Shown: positions 1-5,198 of the stretch, piece after piece
How positions within the stretch are numbered: position 1 is the stretch's first letter
How the letters are laid out: each line of letters starts with the position of its first letter
From: Deferribacteres bacterium JdFR-76
GTDB lineage: Bacteria; Zhuqueibacterota; JdFR-76
DNA: 5,198 nucleotides
Direction: 5' to 3'
Assembly: GCA_002011685.1 (NCBI GenBank)
Contig: MTOL01000525.1
Coordinates: 1-5,198 of the forward strand
Made by a program: the position numbers and the translations under genes
The notes under the pieces: model-generated
What the model was told of the DNA's origin: nothing
The model's input: the letters and a program-made list of their open reading frames with translations, nothing else
The model's database searches: none

Positions 1-710
1 GTGTGCGACTAATTGGAGTTCAGGGAGAAGAAAAACGGGTCTTTTCCGCAGACGTCGATTTTGCCAGGGAGAATCTGGAATTCGAGTTCGTTCCACCGCT
101 CTGGGCAGCCCGGAAAATCGGCTTTTTGCTTGATGAAATCCGCAAAAATGGGGAAAATGATGAACTGGTGGATGAAATTGTGCAGCTGAGCAGGGAGTTT
201 GGAATTGTAACGCCTTATACCTCTTATCTTGTCCGGGAGGAAGAGAAGTACCTGTCGCAGCGCTGGCCAGGTGGTTACCGGCCGCAGCCCAGTTATCAGG
301 TTCGCGCCCTGATTCGTGATTCTCAGGCCCTCTCGTATGCAGCACCGGGCGGAAAAACGGGTGAAGCCGCTGTGCGGATGAGCGAAGCAATTACCTCGCT
401 GAAGGGGGCACAGCATCTGGAGCTTGCGGCCAGCATGGCGGTTGTCAGGCGGGTTCGTGGGCGCAGTTTTGTTTATGAAGATGGAGTCTGGCGGGAACAG
501 GGTTTGCCGGATGGTGCACCGGTGATCCGGGTTGTTTTTGCCAGCCAAGCTTATTTCGCTCTGCTGCGTGTATTTCCTGAACTGCGAGATTTTCTTCGGC
601 TGGGTGACCGGGTTCTCTTTTTATGGCGTGGAAAGATTGTGGAAATTGGGACGATCGGAAAGGCAAAATGGTCGAAAAAAGAAATCCTGAAAACTTTCCC
701 TTCCGGCTAA
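1..710 (+). CDS. VIT/VWA domain protein (inter-alpha-trypsin-inhibitor-like), C-terminal part, 5' truncated
   Basis: This is the last 235 or so codons of a larger protein; the frame is open from base 3 and ends at TAA 708-710. The visible part matches what I know of the region after the VWA domain in bacterial VIT/VWA proteins. Residues 29-47 of the fragment (FVPPLWAARKIGFLLDEIR) and 54-77 (ELVDEIV, then GIVTPYTSYLV) form the family's typical helical segment. A second conserved block follows near the C terminus: VRGRSFVYEDGVW at 151-163, then a YFALL...PELRDFL...GDRVLFLWRGK segment at 184-211. Members usually have a signal peptide, a VIT domain and a VWA domain with a MIDAS metal site, all of which would lie upstream of the window. 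The GTG at base 3 is unlikely to be the true start because the homology is already mid-protein. The cellular role is unknown; such proteins are usually exported or surface-associated. The end overlaps the nadC start by 43 bases. Confidence 0.8.
   Translation, partial: VRLIGVQGEEKRVFSADVDFARENLEFEFVPPLWAARKIGFLLDEIRKNGENDELVDEIVQLSREFGIVTPYTSYLVREEEKYLSQRWPGGYRPQPSYQVRALIRDSQALSYAAPGGKTGEAAVRMSEAITSLKGAQHLELAASMAVVRRVRGRSFVYEDGVWREQGLPDGAPVIRVVFASQAYFALLRVFPELRDFLRLGDRVLFLWRGKIVEIGTIGKAKWSKKEILKTFPSG
657..663 (+). promoter_or_regulatory. Ribosome binding site deciding the nadC start
   Basis: GGAAAGG lies four bases before ATG 668, inside the coding sequence of the preceding gene. It supports ATG 668 over the earlier in-frame ATG 623. 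The spacing is on the short side, so confidence is moderate. Confidence 0.55.
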
Positions 711-1558
711 CGGAGCTGGAACCAGAGGATTATCTTCCACTTATCCGGATGGCGCTTCAGGAAGATCTGGGCGGGACGGGAGATCTGACATCAGAAGCCA
801 TTTTTGCGGACGAGGTCGCCGGTGCCCGGATTGTTGCCAAACAGGAAGGTGTGCTGGCCGGGTTGCCCGTGGCCGTGGAGGTCTTCCGCACACTTTCCCG
901 GGAGGTTGAAGCAAAACCGGGTCTGGAAGAAGGCCACCGCTTTGCCCGCGGGCAGGTTATCTTGGAGCTTGAAGGACCCGTGCTGGCGCTGCTGAAAGCA
1001 GAAAGAACGGCCCTTAATTTTCTGGGTCGGCTGAGCGGCATTGCTACGTTAACAGCCCAGTTTGTCCACGAGCTTGAGGGCACAAACTGCCGACTCCTGG
1101 ATACCCGCAAAACCACGCCGGGATGGCGCAAGCTGGAAAAATATGCCGTAGCCATGGGAGGCGGGTGGAACCACCGCATGGGACTGTACGACATGGTGCT
1201 CATTAAGGACAATCACATTACCGCGGCAGGGGGGATTCGCCCGGCTGTGGAAAGAGTCAAAAGGTTTCTGAGGGAGAAAGGCCAGTCCGTCCGCATTGAG
1301 GTAGAGGTGACTGATCTGAAGCAGCTATCGGAGGCCCTGCAGCTGGATGTGCAGCAGATCATGCTGGACAATATGGATCTAGAAACGATGCGGAAAGCTG
1401 TGGAGATGGCTGGCGGGCACGTCGCACTCGAAGCATCAGGAAATGTCCGGCTGGAAAACGTGCGCGAGATTGCGCGAACAGGTGTGGATTTTATATCCGT
1501 CGGAGCTCTGACCCATTCGGCGCCGGTGTGCGATTTTTCAATGAAAATTGCCAGCTGA
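668..1558 (+). CDS. nadC: Nicotinate-nucleotide pyrophosphorylase (quinolinate phosphoribosyltransferase, decarboxylating)
   Basis: This cytosolic enzyme converts quinolinate and PRPP to nicotinate mononucleotide, CO2 and pyrophosphate, the step after NadA/NadB in de novo NAD synthesis. The 296-residue product is normal for the family. An N-terminal open-face sandwich domain with LxEDLGxxGDLTS at about 30-42 leads into ERTALNFLGRLSGIAT (112-127). The barrel follows with DTRKTTPGWRKLEKYAV (145-161), GGGWNHRMGLYDMVLIKDNH (164-183), EVEV (211-214), LDN (233-235), EASGNV (255-260) and ISVGALTHS (276-284). The basic residues that bind the substrates in the family are present (R113, R147, K148, H169, R170, K180), as are the acidic E211 and D234, so the enzyme looks intact. 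ATG 668 is preferred over the in-frame ATG 623: GGAAAGG lies at 657-663, just upstream, and the product then has the usual length. The start sits inside the preceding gene, which suggests translational coupling. No nadA or nadB is in the window. Confidence 0.97.
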   Translation: MVEKRNPENFPFRLTELEPEDYLPLIRMALQEDLGGTGDLTSEAIFADEVAGARIVAKQEGVLAGLPVAVEVFRTLSREVEAKPGLEEGHRFARGQVILELEGPVLALLKAERTALNFLGRLSGIATLTAQFVHELEGTNCRLLDTRKTTPGWRKLEKYAVAMGGGWNHRMGLYDMVLIKDNHITAAGGIRPAVERVKRFLREKGQSVRIEVEVTDLKQLSEALQLDVQQIMLDNMDLETMRKAVEMAGGHVALEASGNVRLENVREIARTGVDFISVGALTHSAPVCDFSMKIAS

Positions 1559-1730
1559 ACAAAGAGTCGGAAAAGGGGCTTCTGGGGGGATTTTGGTCCT
1601 GCCGCACTGAAGATGTCCTGCAGCTTTGAGATTGTGCACGGCGGAAGACCCTCTCGGCAAAATGTGATGCGGTTTCAGAAATTGGCTACCCCATGGTCTC
1701 CCGATTGTGACCGGTGCCACACTGTGTGAC

Positions 1731-1874
1731 ATGAAGCCCTGCGCATGGGGGGCTGCCGGAGAATCTGAACTGCGCGGAGGCACACCGGAAAAAACTATGG
1801 AGGATGCGGAAAAAAGCGGTACGACCTTCGAAATGGGTGGCAGCATCCTGCACATAGATTGTAGCACCGGCTAA
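1731..1874 (+). CDS. Doubtful 47-codon ORF, unrecognised, possibly a gene remnant
   Basis: The frame is open from 1668 (just after a TGA at 1665-1667) to TAA at 1872-1874, 69 codons in all. The first ATG is at 1731, giving 47 residues that begin MKPCAWGAAGESE and end GGSILHIDCSTG. A second in-frame ATG at 1797 has GGAA six bases upstream, whereas ATG 1731 has no visible ribosome binding site. The predicted peptide has mixed composition with three cysteines in the 69-codon stretch downstream of the window's TGA counted from ATG 1731 onward being few and scattered, with no signal peptide or membrane segment. I do not recognise a family. It may be the remnant of a degraded gene, a small real gene, or a chance opening in GC-balanced DNA. 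It stands about 170 bases after nadC and 300 before mtaB. Confidence 0.15.
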   Translation: MKPCAWGAAGESELRGGTPEKTMEDAEKSGTTFEMGGSILHIDCSTG

Positions 1875-1964
1875 CTTTCTACTTGCGAAGAGTAGCGACA
1901 GGAGTAACTGAGTACATAGCACTTTTGCTGAAGCATTTTTCTCTGTGCGTTTTTCGGTTCTCCG

Positions 1965-1985
1965 GGGCTTTTAGTGATAAAGCCC
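1965..1985. repeat. Perfect 7-bp inverted repeat (hairpin)
   Basis: GGGCTTT (1965-1971) is the exact reverse complement of AAAGCCC (1979-1985), with a 7-base loop. The sequence after it is not T-rich on either strand, so it does not look like an ordinary intrinsic terminator. It could still be an RNA stem at the 3' end of the nadC transcript or part of an unrecognised element. Confidence 0.45.
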
Positions 1986-2040
1986 ATCCAGAAATATCTT
2001 TGCAATCCCTTAGCGAATCTCCTAAATTTAACATCCTGAA

Positions 2041-2071
2041 AAAGCTGGACATAGGTTGAAAAAGCAGCTTT
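2041..2071. repeat. Perfect 7-bp inverted repeat with 17-base spacer
   Basis: AAAGCTG (2041-2047) is the reverse complement of CAGCTTT (2065-2071). It lies about 35 bases upstream of the candidate mtaB -35 element. Its left arm runs into GCTGGA (2044-2049), a hexamer that recurs at 2096-2101 and in reverse complement at 2116-2121. A role as a protein-binding site is possible but not shown. Confidence 0.35.
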
Positions 2072-2095
2072 GTGTGCAGAAAAAATGGGTGCAAT

Positions 2096-2121
2096 GCTGG
2101 ATTCTATTGATTTTGTCCAGC
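2096..2121. promoter_or_regulatory. Possible operator dyad around the mtaB -35 box
   Basis: GCTGGA (2096-2101) and TCCAGC (2116-2121) form a perfect 6-bp inverted repeat with a 14-base spacer that encloses the candidate -35 TTGATT (2107-2112). A third copy of GCTGGA is at 2044-2049. A repressor bound here would block the promoter, but six-base arms can occur by chance. Confidence 0.25.
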
Positions 2122-2136
2122 GCCCGTGGTTATATT
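2107..2136 (+). promoter_or_regulatory. Candidate sigma70-type promoter for mtaB-miaB
   Basis: TTGATT (2107-2112, 4 of 6 matches to TTGACA) and TATATT (2131-2136, 5 of 6 matches to TATAAT) are separated by 18 bases. Transcription would begin near 2143-2144 and give a leader of about 30 bases before ATG 2174. The position fits the first gene of a two-gene operon after a long gap. If the promoter is real, the GTG at 2126 cannot be a start codon because it lies upstream of the transcript. Confidence 0.5.
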
Positions 2137-2173
2137 GACGGTTGCTGTTTCAAGAGAAAGTGAAAATCACAGG

Positions 2174-3451
2174 ATGAAAGTTTCGTTTTACACCTTTGGC
2201 TGCCGGCTAAATCAGGCAGAGACAGCCATATTGCAGCAGAGTTTCGAACGGGCCGGTTTTGAGGTGGTAGACTTCCGCGATCCGGCGGATGTGGTGGTGG
2301 TGAACACCTGCACCGTGACCGAAAACGGCGATGCTGATGCCCGGAAGCTGGTCAACCGAATTGTGCGCCGGAATCGCCGGGCGCGAATTGCGCTCATCGG
2401 TTGCCAGGCCCAGGTGCAGCGGGACCGCCTTCTTGAAATGCCCGGCGTGAAGTGGGTAGTAGGCAATGCAAAAAAGATGGATCTGCCGGATATCATCCGG
2501 CATTCCAGCGGCGAAAAACCAGAAGTAATCGTTCCGGCTATTCCTAAAGGCAGTTTTACCATCGATGTACCGGGCATTGACCGCCAGCACACCCGCGCCA
2601 ACCTAAAGATTCAGGATGGGTGCGATTTTTTCTGTTCCTTCTGTGAGATCCCTTTTGCACGGGGCCGCGCCAGAAGCCGTGATTTCCAAGATCTGGTACG
2701 TGAAGCACAGGAACTGGCTAAAGCTGGACATCAGGAGATTGTGCTTACCGGGATTAATCTGGGCACATACAGGGATGGAACCCGTACCATTGTAGACGTC
2801 ATCGAGGCGCTGGAAAACGTGCCCGGACTGCGGCGGATCCGCATTTCATCCATCGAACCAACCACCATCCCGGATGCAATTCTTGATAAAATGGCCCGTG
2901 GCGGAAAACTTTGCCGGCATCTACATGTCCCTCTTCAAAGTGGCACGGATGAAATTCTCCGCCGAATGAACCGAAATTACACGGTGGAAGAATTCACGGC
3001 ATTTGTTCGCAAAGCAGCAGAACGGGTCCCGGATGTATGCCTGGGGACAGACATTATTGTTGGTTTCCCTGGGGAGACAGAGGCGCATTTCTGGCAGACG
3101 ACCGAGCTGGTAAAAGAGCTCCCGTTTGCCTATTTTCATGTATTCAGCTATTCCGAAAGAGAGCACTCTAAAAGCCGGGGGTTGGAGGGCAAGGTTCCTC
3201 CAGAGGTGATTGAACGACGAAGCAAGATTCTCCGGGAACTGAGCGCCAGAAAACGGCGTACGTATTACGAGCGTTTTGTAGGGCGGACGGTGACGGTGCT
3301 GTTTGAACAGAAAAAAAACGGCTACTGGACGGGCCTGACCGATACGTATGTCCGGGTTAAAGTACAATCTGATCTGGATTTGGCTAATAGGTTCTGTGAA
3401 GTTTACCTAGAAAAGGTAGAAGAACAGGCTGTGGTAGGTGTACTGCGATGA
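2174..3451 (+). CDS. mtaB: tRNA t6A37 C2-methylthiotransferase MtaB (radical SAM)
   Basis: This cytosolic radical-SAM enzyme adds a methylthio group to C2 of N6-threonylcarbamoyladenosine-37, giving ms2t6A in tRNAs that read ANN codons. The 425-residue product has the full methylthiotransferase layout. An N-terminal UPF0004 domain starts with YTFGCRLNQAET and carries three auxiliary-cluster cysteines: C10, C46 (in VNTCTVTEN) and C77 (in IGCQAQ). The radical-SAM core has CDFFCSFCEIPFARGRARS with C150, C154 and C157 in CX3CX2C spacing, then LTGINLG (191-197), SSIEP (225-229), HVPLQSG (251-257) and GTDIIVGFPGET (291-302). A TRAM-like RNA-binding domain follows from about 367. GCRLNQ and NTCTVT point to the MtaB (YqeV) group rather than MiaB or RimO. 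The homology begins at ATG 2174; the frame also allows GTG 2126, but no conserved residues lie before 2174. No strong ribosome binding site is visible (AGG abuts the ATG; GAGAAAG lies 13 bases away). The stop overlaps miaB as ATGA. Confidence 0.95.
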   Translation: MKVSFYTFGCRLNQAETAILQQSFERAGFEVVDFRDPADVVVVNTCTVTENGDADARKLVNRIVRRNRRARIALIGCQAQVQRDRLLEMPGVKWVVGNAKKMDLPDIIRHSSGEKPEVIVPAIPKGSFTIDVPGIDRQHTRANLKIQDGCDFFCSFCEIPFARGRARSRDFQDLVREAQELAKAGHQEIVLTGINLGTYRDGTRTIVDVIEALENVPGLRRIRISSIEPTTIPDAILDKMARGGKLCRHLHVPLQSGTDEILRRMNRNYTVEEFTAFVRKAAERVPDVCLGTDIIVGFPGETEAHFWQTTELVKELPFAYFHVFSYSEREHSKSRGLEGKVPPEVIERRSKILRELSARKRRTYYERFVGRTVTVLFEQKKNGYWTGLTDTYVRVKVQSDLDLANRFCEVYLEKVEEQAVVGVLR

Positions 3452-4770
3452 AGAAGGTTTATATTGAGACATTTGGCTGCCAGATGAACGAATACGACAC
3501 CGAGCTGGTCAGGGCAATCCTGACGAAAGAGAAGTACGAATTCACGTCTTCACCGGAGGATGCTGAAATCATACTCCTGAACACCTGCTCGGTGCGGGAA
3601 AACGCCAACCGCAAGGTGTATGGGCGGATTCATAAAATTCGTTCTGAGAAAGGTAAAGAACGTGTTCTGATCGGAGTTCTGGGCTGCATGGCGACGAATT
3701 TCCGCCAGGATTTGCTGAAAGATCCCAATTTGCCCATTGATTTTGTGGTGGGGCCGGATAGTTACAAACGCCTTCCAAATCTCATCCGGGAAGTGGAGGA
3801 AGAAGGCAAAAAAGCGTTTGATGTAACACTTTCCGAGTTTGAGACATATTCCGATGTGTATCCGCTGCGGGAAGGTGGCGTGAACGCCTGGATTGCCGTG
3901 ATGCGCGGCTGCGATAATTTCTGCACGTTCTGCGTGGTGCCCTACACGCGTGGAAGAGAACGGAGCCGTTCGCCTGAAAGTGTGCTGGAGGAGATCCGTC
4001 GCCTGGCTCAGGAGGGGTTCCGGCAGGTAACGTTGCTGGGGCAAAATGTCAATTCGTACCGTTACGAAGGCAAAGATTTTGCCGATTTGCTGGAAATGGT
4101 AAGCAAAGTGGATGGCATTGAGCGGATCCGGTTCACTTCACCGCATCCCAAAGATTTTCCGGAACGGCTGATTGAGGTGATTGCCGAAAATCCCAAAGTT
4201 TGCAAGCATATCCATCTGCCGCTGCAGGCGGGCAATGATCGAATTCTTGACCTAATGAACCGCACGTATACACAAAAGGAGTTCCTGGAGCTGGTTGAAA
4301 AATTGCGCGATCGCATTCCCGGACTGGTGCTGACAACCGATATCATCGTTGGTTTCCCGACAGAGACGGACGAGGAGTTTGAAGATACAGTTAAGGTTGT
4401 GCGGGAAGTGGAATTCGATTCCGCCTTCATTTTCAAATATTCTGAGCGGCCCAAGACCATCGCAGCCCGCAAATATCCCGATGATGTTCCGGAGGAAGTA
4501 AAAACGGAGCGGATCGTGCGGCTGAATGAGATCCAGAAGGAGATCTCGCTAAAGAAAAACCGGGCTCATATTGGAGAAGTGCATGAAGTGCTGATCGAGG
4601 AAGAGCGGACCAAGAAATCGGATCAGGATTACCAGGGACGGAATGACGGAAATAAAATTGTGATTTTCCCGAAAGGGAATTACGGCCGCGGCCAGTTTGT
4701 TGAGGTTAAAATTGAAGATGCAACGGCCAATGTACTGAAAGGCCGTGTGATAAAGGTTCTGGAAAAATAG
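3448..4770 (+). CDS. miaB: tRNA i6A37 C2-methylthiotransferase MiaB (radical SAM)
   Basis: MiaB converts N6-isopentenyladenosine-37 to ms2i6A in tRNAs reading UNN codons, using two [4Fe-4S] clusters and S-adenosylmethionine; it depends on MiaA, which is not in the window. The 440 residues show the complete family layout. The UPF0004 domain holds C11 (ETFGCQMNEYDTE), C47 (LLNTCSVRENA) and C80 (LGCMA). The radical-SAM motif RGCDNFCTFCVVPYTRGRERS supplies C155, C159 and C162. LLGQNVNSY (197-204), TSPHPKDFP (230-238), HLPLQAGND (256-264), TTDIIVGFPTET (296-307) and YSERP (331-335) follow. A C-terminal TRAM domain (about 373-437) contains QGRNDGNKIVIFP. GCQMN, NTCSVR and GQNVNSY separate it from MtaB and RimO. 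The ATG shares bases with the mtaB stop; GGTAGGTG at 3433-3440 can serve as ribosome binding site. GCMATN after the third cysteine differs from the more common GCMAQR, which is unlikely to matter because the cysteines are intact. Confidence 0.97.
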   Translation: MKKVYIETFGCQMNEYDTELVRAILTKEKYEFTSSPEDAEIILLNTCSVRENANRKVYGRIHKIRSEKGKERVLIGVLGCMATNFRQDLLKDPNLPIDFVVGPDSYKRLPNLIREVEEEGKKAFDVTLSEFETYSDVYPLREGGVNAWIAVMRGCDNFCTFCVVPYTRGRERSRSPESVLEEIRRLAQEGFRQVTLLGQNVNSYRYEGKDFADLLEMVSKVDGIERIRFTSPHPKDFPERLIEVIAENPKVCKHIHLPLQAGNDRILDLMNRTYTQKEFLELVEKLRDRIPGLVLTTDIIVGFPTETDEEFEDTVKVVREVEFDSAFIFKYSERPKTIAARKYPDDVPEEVKTERIVRLNEIQKEISLKKNRAHIGEVHEVLIEEERTKKSDQDYQGRNDGNKIVIFPKGNYGRGQFVEVKIEDATANVLKGRVIKVLEK

Positions 4771-4783
4771 CGCCTCGCTTGAT

Positions 4784-4809
4784 GGGTAAAGGCTTGATCC
4801 GTCTTTCCC
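4784..4809 (+). terminator. Weak candidate terminator or 3' stem after miaB
   Basis: Fourteen bases after the miaB stop, GGG-T-AAAG and CTTTCCC can form a 7-bp stem with one bulged T and an 11-base loop. It lacks the following T tract of an intrinsic terminator, so it may instead be a 3'-end protecting stem, or chance. Confidence 0.2.
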
Positions 4810-4921
4810 GAAACAGCGGTATTCTGTGCAGGTGATGTTCAGGGAGCGGAGCGCCCATTAAACGGCATTTTTCTCCGTGTAAGTGCAAAGTGCCGGATTC
4901 GGCCGGTGACTCCTCCGGAGT

Positions 4922-5050
4922 ATGGGGTGGAAATCTGGCCCCCCTTCAAGCCTCTGTAAGGTAACTCCCATATTGCCTGAAACGCCTCCCAATTTTCATG
5001 TAACGTGTTCTTTCTGTCTGAATCAAAAATGTGGAAGACCTTCTAATTGA
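4922..5050 (+). CDS. Doubtful 42-residue cysteine-containing ORF
   Basis: ATG 4922 opens a 42-codon frame that ends at TGA 5048-5050. The C-terminal half contains the sequence VTCSFCLNQKCG, with three cysteines in CX2CX4C spacing that resembles a metal-binding knuckle. Against it: the only GGAG (4917-4920) sits one base from the ATG, too close for a working ribosome binding site; the N-terminal half is proline- and serine-rich without recognisable features; and the peptide matches no family I know. It ends 23 bases before the DUF1858 gene. Chance is the likeliest explanation. Confidence 0.12.
   Translation: MGWKSGPPSSLCKVTPILPETPPNFHVTCSFCLNQKCGRPSN
5018..5047 (+). promoter_or_regulatory. 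Weak candidate promoter for the DUF1858 gene
   Basis: TCTAAT (5042-5047) matches the -10 consensus at 5 of 6 positions. The best-placed -35, CTGAAT (5018-5023) at 18 bases, matches only 3 of 6. Transcription would start near 5054, giving a leader of about 20 bases that still contains the ribosome binding site at 5063-5066. Confidence 0.22.
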
Positions 5051-5062
5051 GCGAAGAAAAAC

Positions 5063-5066
5063 GGAG
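5063..5066 (+). promoter_or_regulatory. Ribosome binding site of the DUF1858 gene
   Basis: GGAG lies seven bases before ATG 5074, the usual spacing, and fixes this ATG as the start. Confidence 0.6.
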
Positions 5067-5073
5067 TTGTGCA

Positions 5074-5198
5074 ATGAAGATTGATCCAAAAATAACCATC
5101 GAGGATCTGGTGAGGGAATATCCTAAATCTGTACAGTTTTTAATGGAAAAGGGAATTCGCTGTCTGATCTGTGGCGAACCCATCTGGGGGACGCTGGA
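5074..5198 (+). CDS. DUF1858 domain protein (CxxC putative redox disulfide), 3' truncated
   Basis: Only the first 41 codons are in the window and the frame is open at the right edge. The visible part matches the start of the DUF1858 family: a short charged N terminus with ITIEDLVREYPKSVQFLMEKGIRC, written here in two pieces as ITIEDLVREYP (residues 7-17) and KSVQFLMEKGIRC (18-30), followed by LICGEP. The CxxC pair is C30 and C33. Family members are usually about 65-80 residues long or are fused to other domains, and they are annotated as hybrid-cluster-protein-associated redox disulfide domains. Their reaction is not established; a thiol-redox or metal-binding role is inferred from the CxxC. 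GGAG at 5063-5066 supports the start. It is separated from miaB by 303 bases and is probably a separate transcription unit. Whether more domains follow cannot be seen. Confidence 0.75.
   Translation, partial: MKIDPKITIEDLVREYPKSVQFLMEKGIRCLICGEPIWGTL

Larger units (their letters stand above)
1559..2173. other. 615-base gap between nadC and mtaB without a recognised gene
   Basis: I recognise no protein or RNA gene here on either strand. The left part (to about 1870) has composition similar to the flanking genes and includes an open stretch in the forward frame at 1668-1874. The right part (about 1875-2110) is visibly richer in A and T, has stops in all forward frames, and holds two perfect 7-bp inverted repeats (1965-1985 and 2041-2071) plus a promoter-like sequence at its end. 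No hairpin is followed by a T tract, so no intrinsic terminator for nadC can be called. Minus-strand open frames exist (for example 1538-1867) but encode nothing recognisable and overlap the nadC end. The left part could be a decayed gene, which is an inference only. Confidence 0.6.
4771..5073. other. 303-base gap between miaB and the DUF1858 gene
   Basis: No recognised gene or RNA family is visible. The stretch holds several short inverted repeats. GGG-T-AAAG (4784-4791) pairs with CTTTCCC (4803-4809) apart from one bulged T. GCCG/CGGC (4892-4903) and ACTCC/GGAGT (4909-4921) follow. G-rich 4924-4927 can pair with C-rich 4939-4944. None is followed directly by a T tract; the only T run is at 4868-4872. 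I compared it by eye with tRNA and common riboswitch motifs and found no match. The transcript of miaB may end here, but the end point cannot be placed. Confidence 0.5.

Noticed and set aside
623..667. Upstream in-frame ATG 623 as the nadC start
   Set aside because: It would add 15 residues with no family similarity and has no ribosome binding site; ATG 668 with GGAAAGG fits better.
1538..1922. Minus-strand open frames over the nadC-mtaB gap (109 and 78 codons)
   Set aside because: The translations have no recognisable motif, one overlaps the end of nadC, and no ribosome binding site or promoter on that strand is evident.
2126..2173. GTG 2126 as the mtaB start
   Set aside because: The 16 added residues show no similarity to the family, and the codon lies upstream of the candidate -10 box.
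2207..2601. Minus-strand open frames of about 128 codons within mtaB
   Set aside because: They are shadow frames opposite a well-conserved gene, and their peptides look random.
4706..4888. Minus-strand 60-codon ORF across the miaB end
   Set aside because: It is low-complexity, rich in His, Pro and Leu, overlaps the conserved TRAM domain of miaB, and has no recognisable family.
4771..5073. A tRNA or riboswitch in the miaB-DUF1858 gap
   Set aside because: No T-loop GGTTCGAATCC-like motif, no acceptor pairing and no recognised riboswitch core is visible by eye.
1..5198. CRISPR array, insertion sequence, phage or defence genes
   Set aside because: There are no regularly spaced direct repeats, no transposase or integrase motifs and no terminal inverted repeats; all recognised genes are housekeeping or common families.

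Overview
This 5.2 kb window comes from a bacterial chromosome and reads as ordinary housekeeping DNA with two poorly explained gaps. All recognisable genes lie on the + strand. The organism cannot be named from the sequence. The MiaB protein carries YSERPKT followed by a DDVPEEVK segment, and SPHPKDFP, which I associate with the Bacteroidota/Ignavibacteria/Calditrichota (FCB) side of bacteria. This is a weak inference from memory.

Layout: (1) 1-710 is the C-terminal part of a VIT/VWA-type (inter-alpha-trypsin-inhibitor-like) protein that begins outside the window. (2) 668-1558 is nadC, quinolinate phosphoribosyltransferase of de novo NAD synthesis, whose start lies inside the end of the previous gene. 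(3) 1559-2173 is a 615-base gap with no recognised gene. It holds a 69-codon open stretch of unknown status, several inverted repeats and a plausible sigma70-type promoter at its right end. (4) 2174-3451 is mtaB and 3448-4770 is miaB. These two paralogous radical-SAM tRNA methylthiotransferases are joined by an ATGA stop/start overlap. (5) 4771-5073 is a 303-base gap with short hairpins and a doubtful 42-codon ORF. (6) 5074-5198 is the start of a DUF1858-type CxxC protein that runs off the right edge.

The functional core is the mtaB-miaB pair. Both enzymes place a methylthio group on C2 of the modified adenosine at tRNA position 37: MtaB acts on t6A (tRNAs reading ANN codons) and MiaB on i6A (tRNAs reading UNN codons). 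Their coupling suggests that both ms2 modifications are made together from one promoter. Both need [4Fe-4S] clusters and S-adenosylmethionine. I see no rRNA, tRNA, CRISPR array or insertion sequence, and no clear evidence of a new biological system. The least explained parts are the two gaps.
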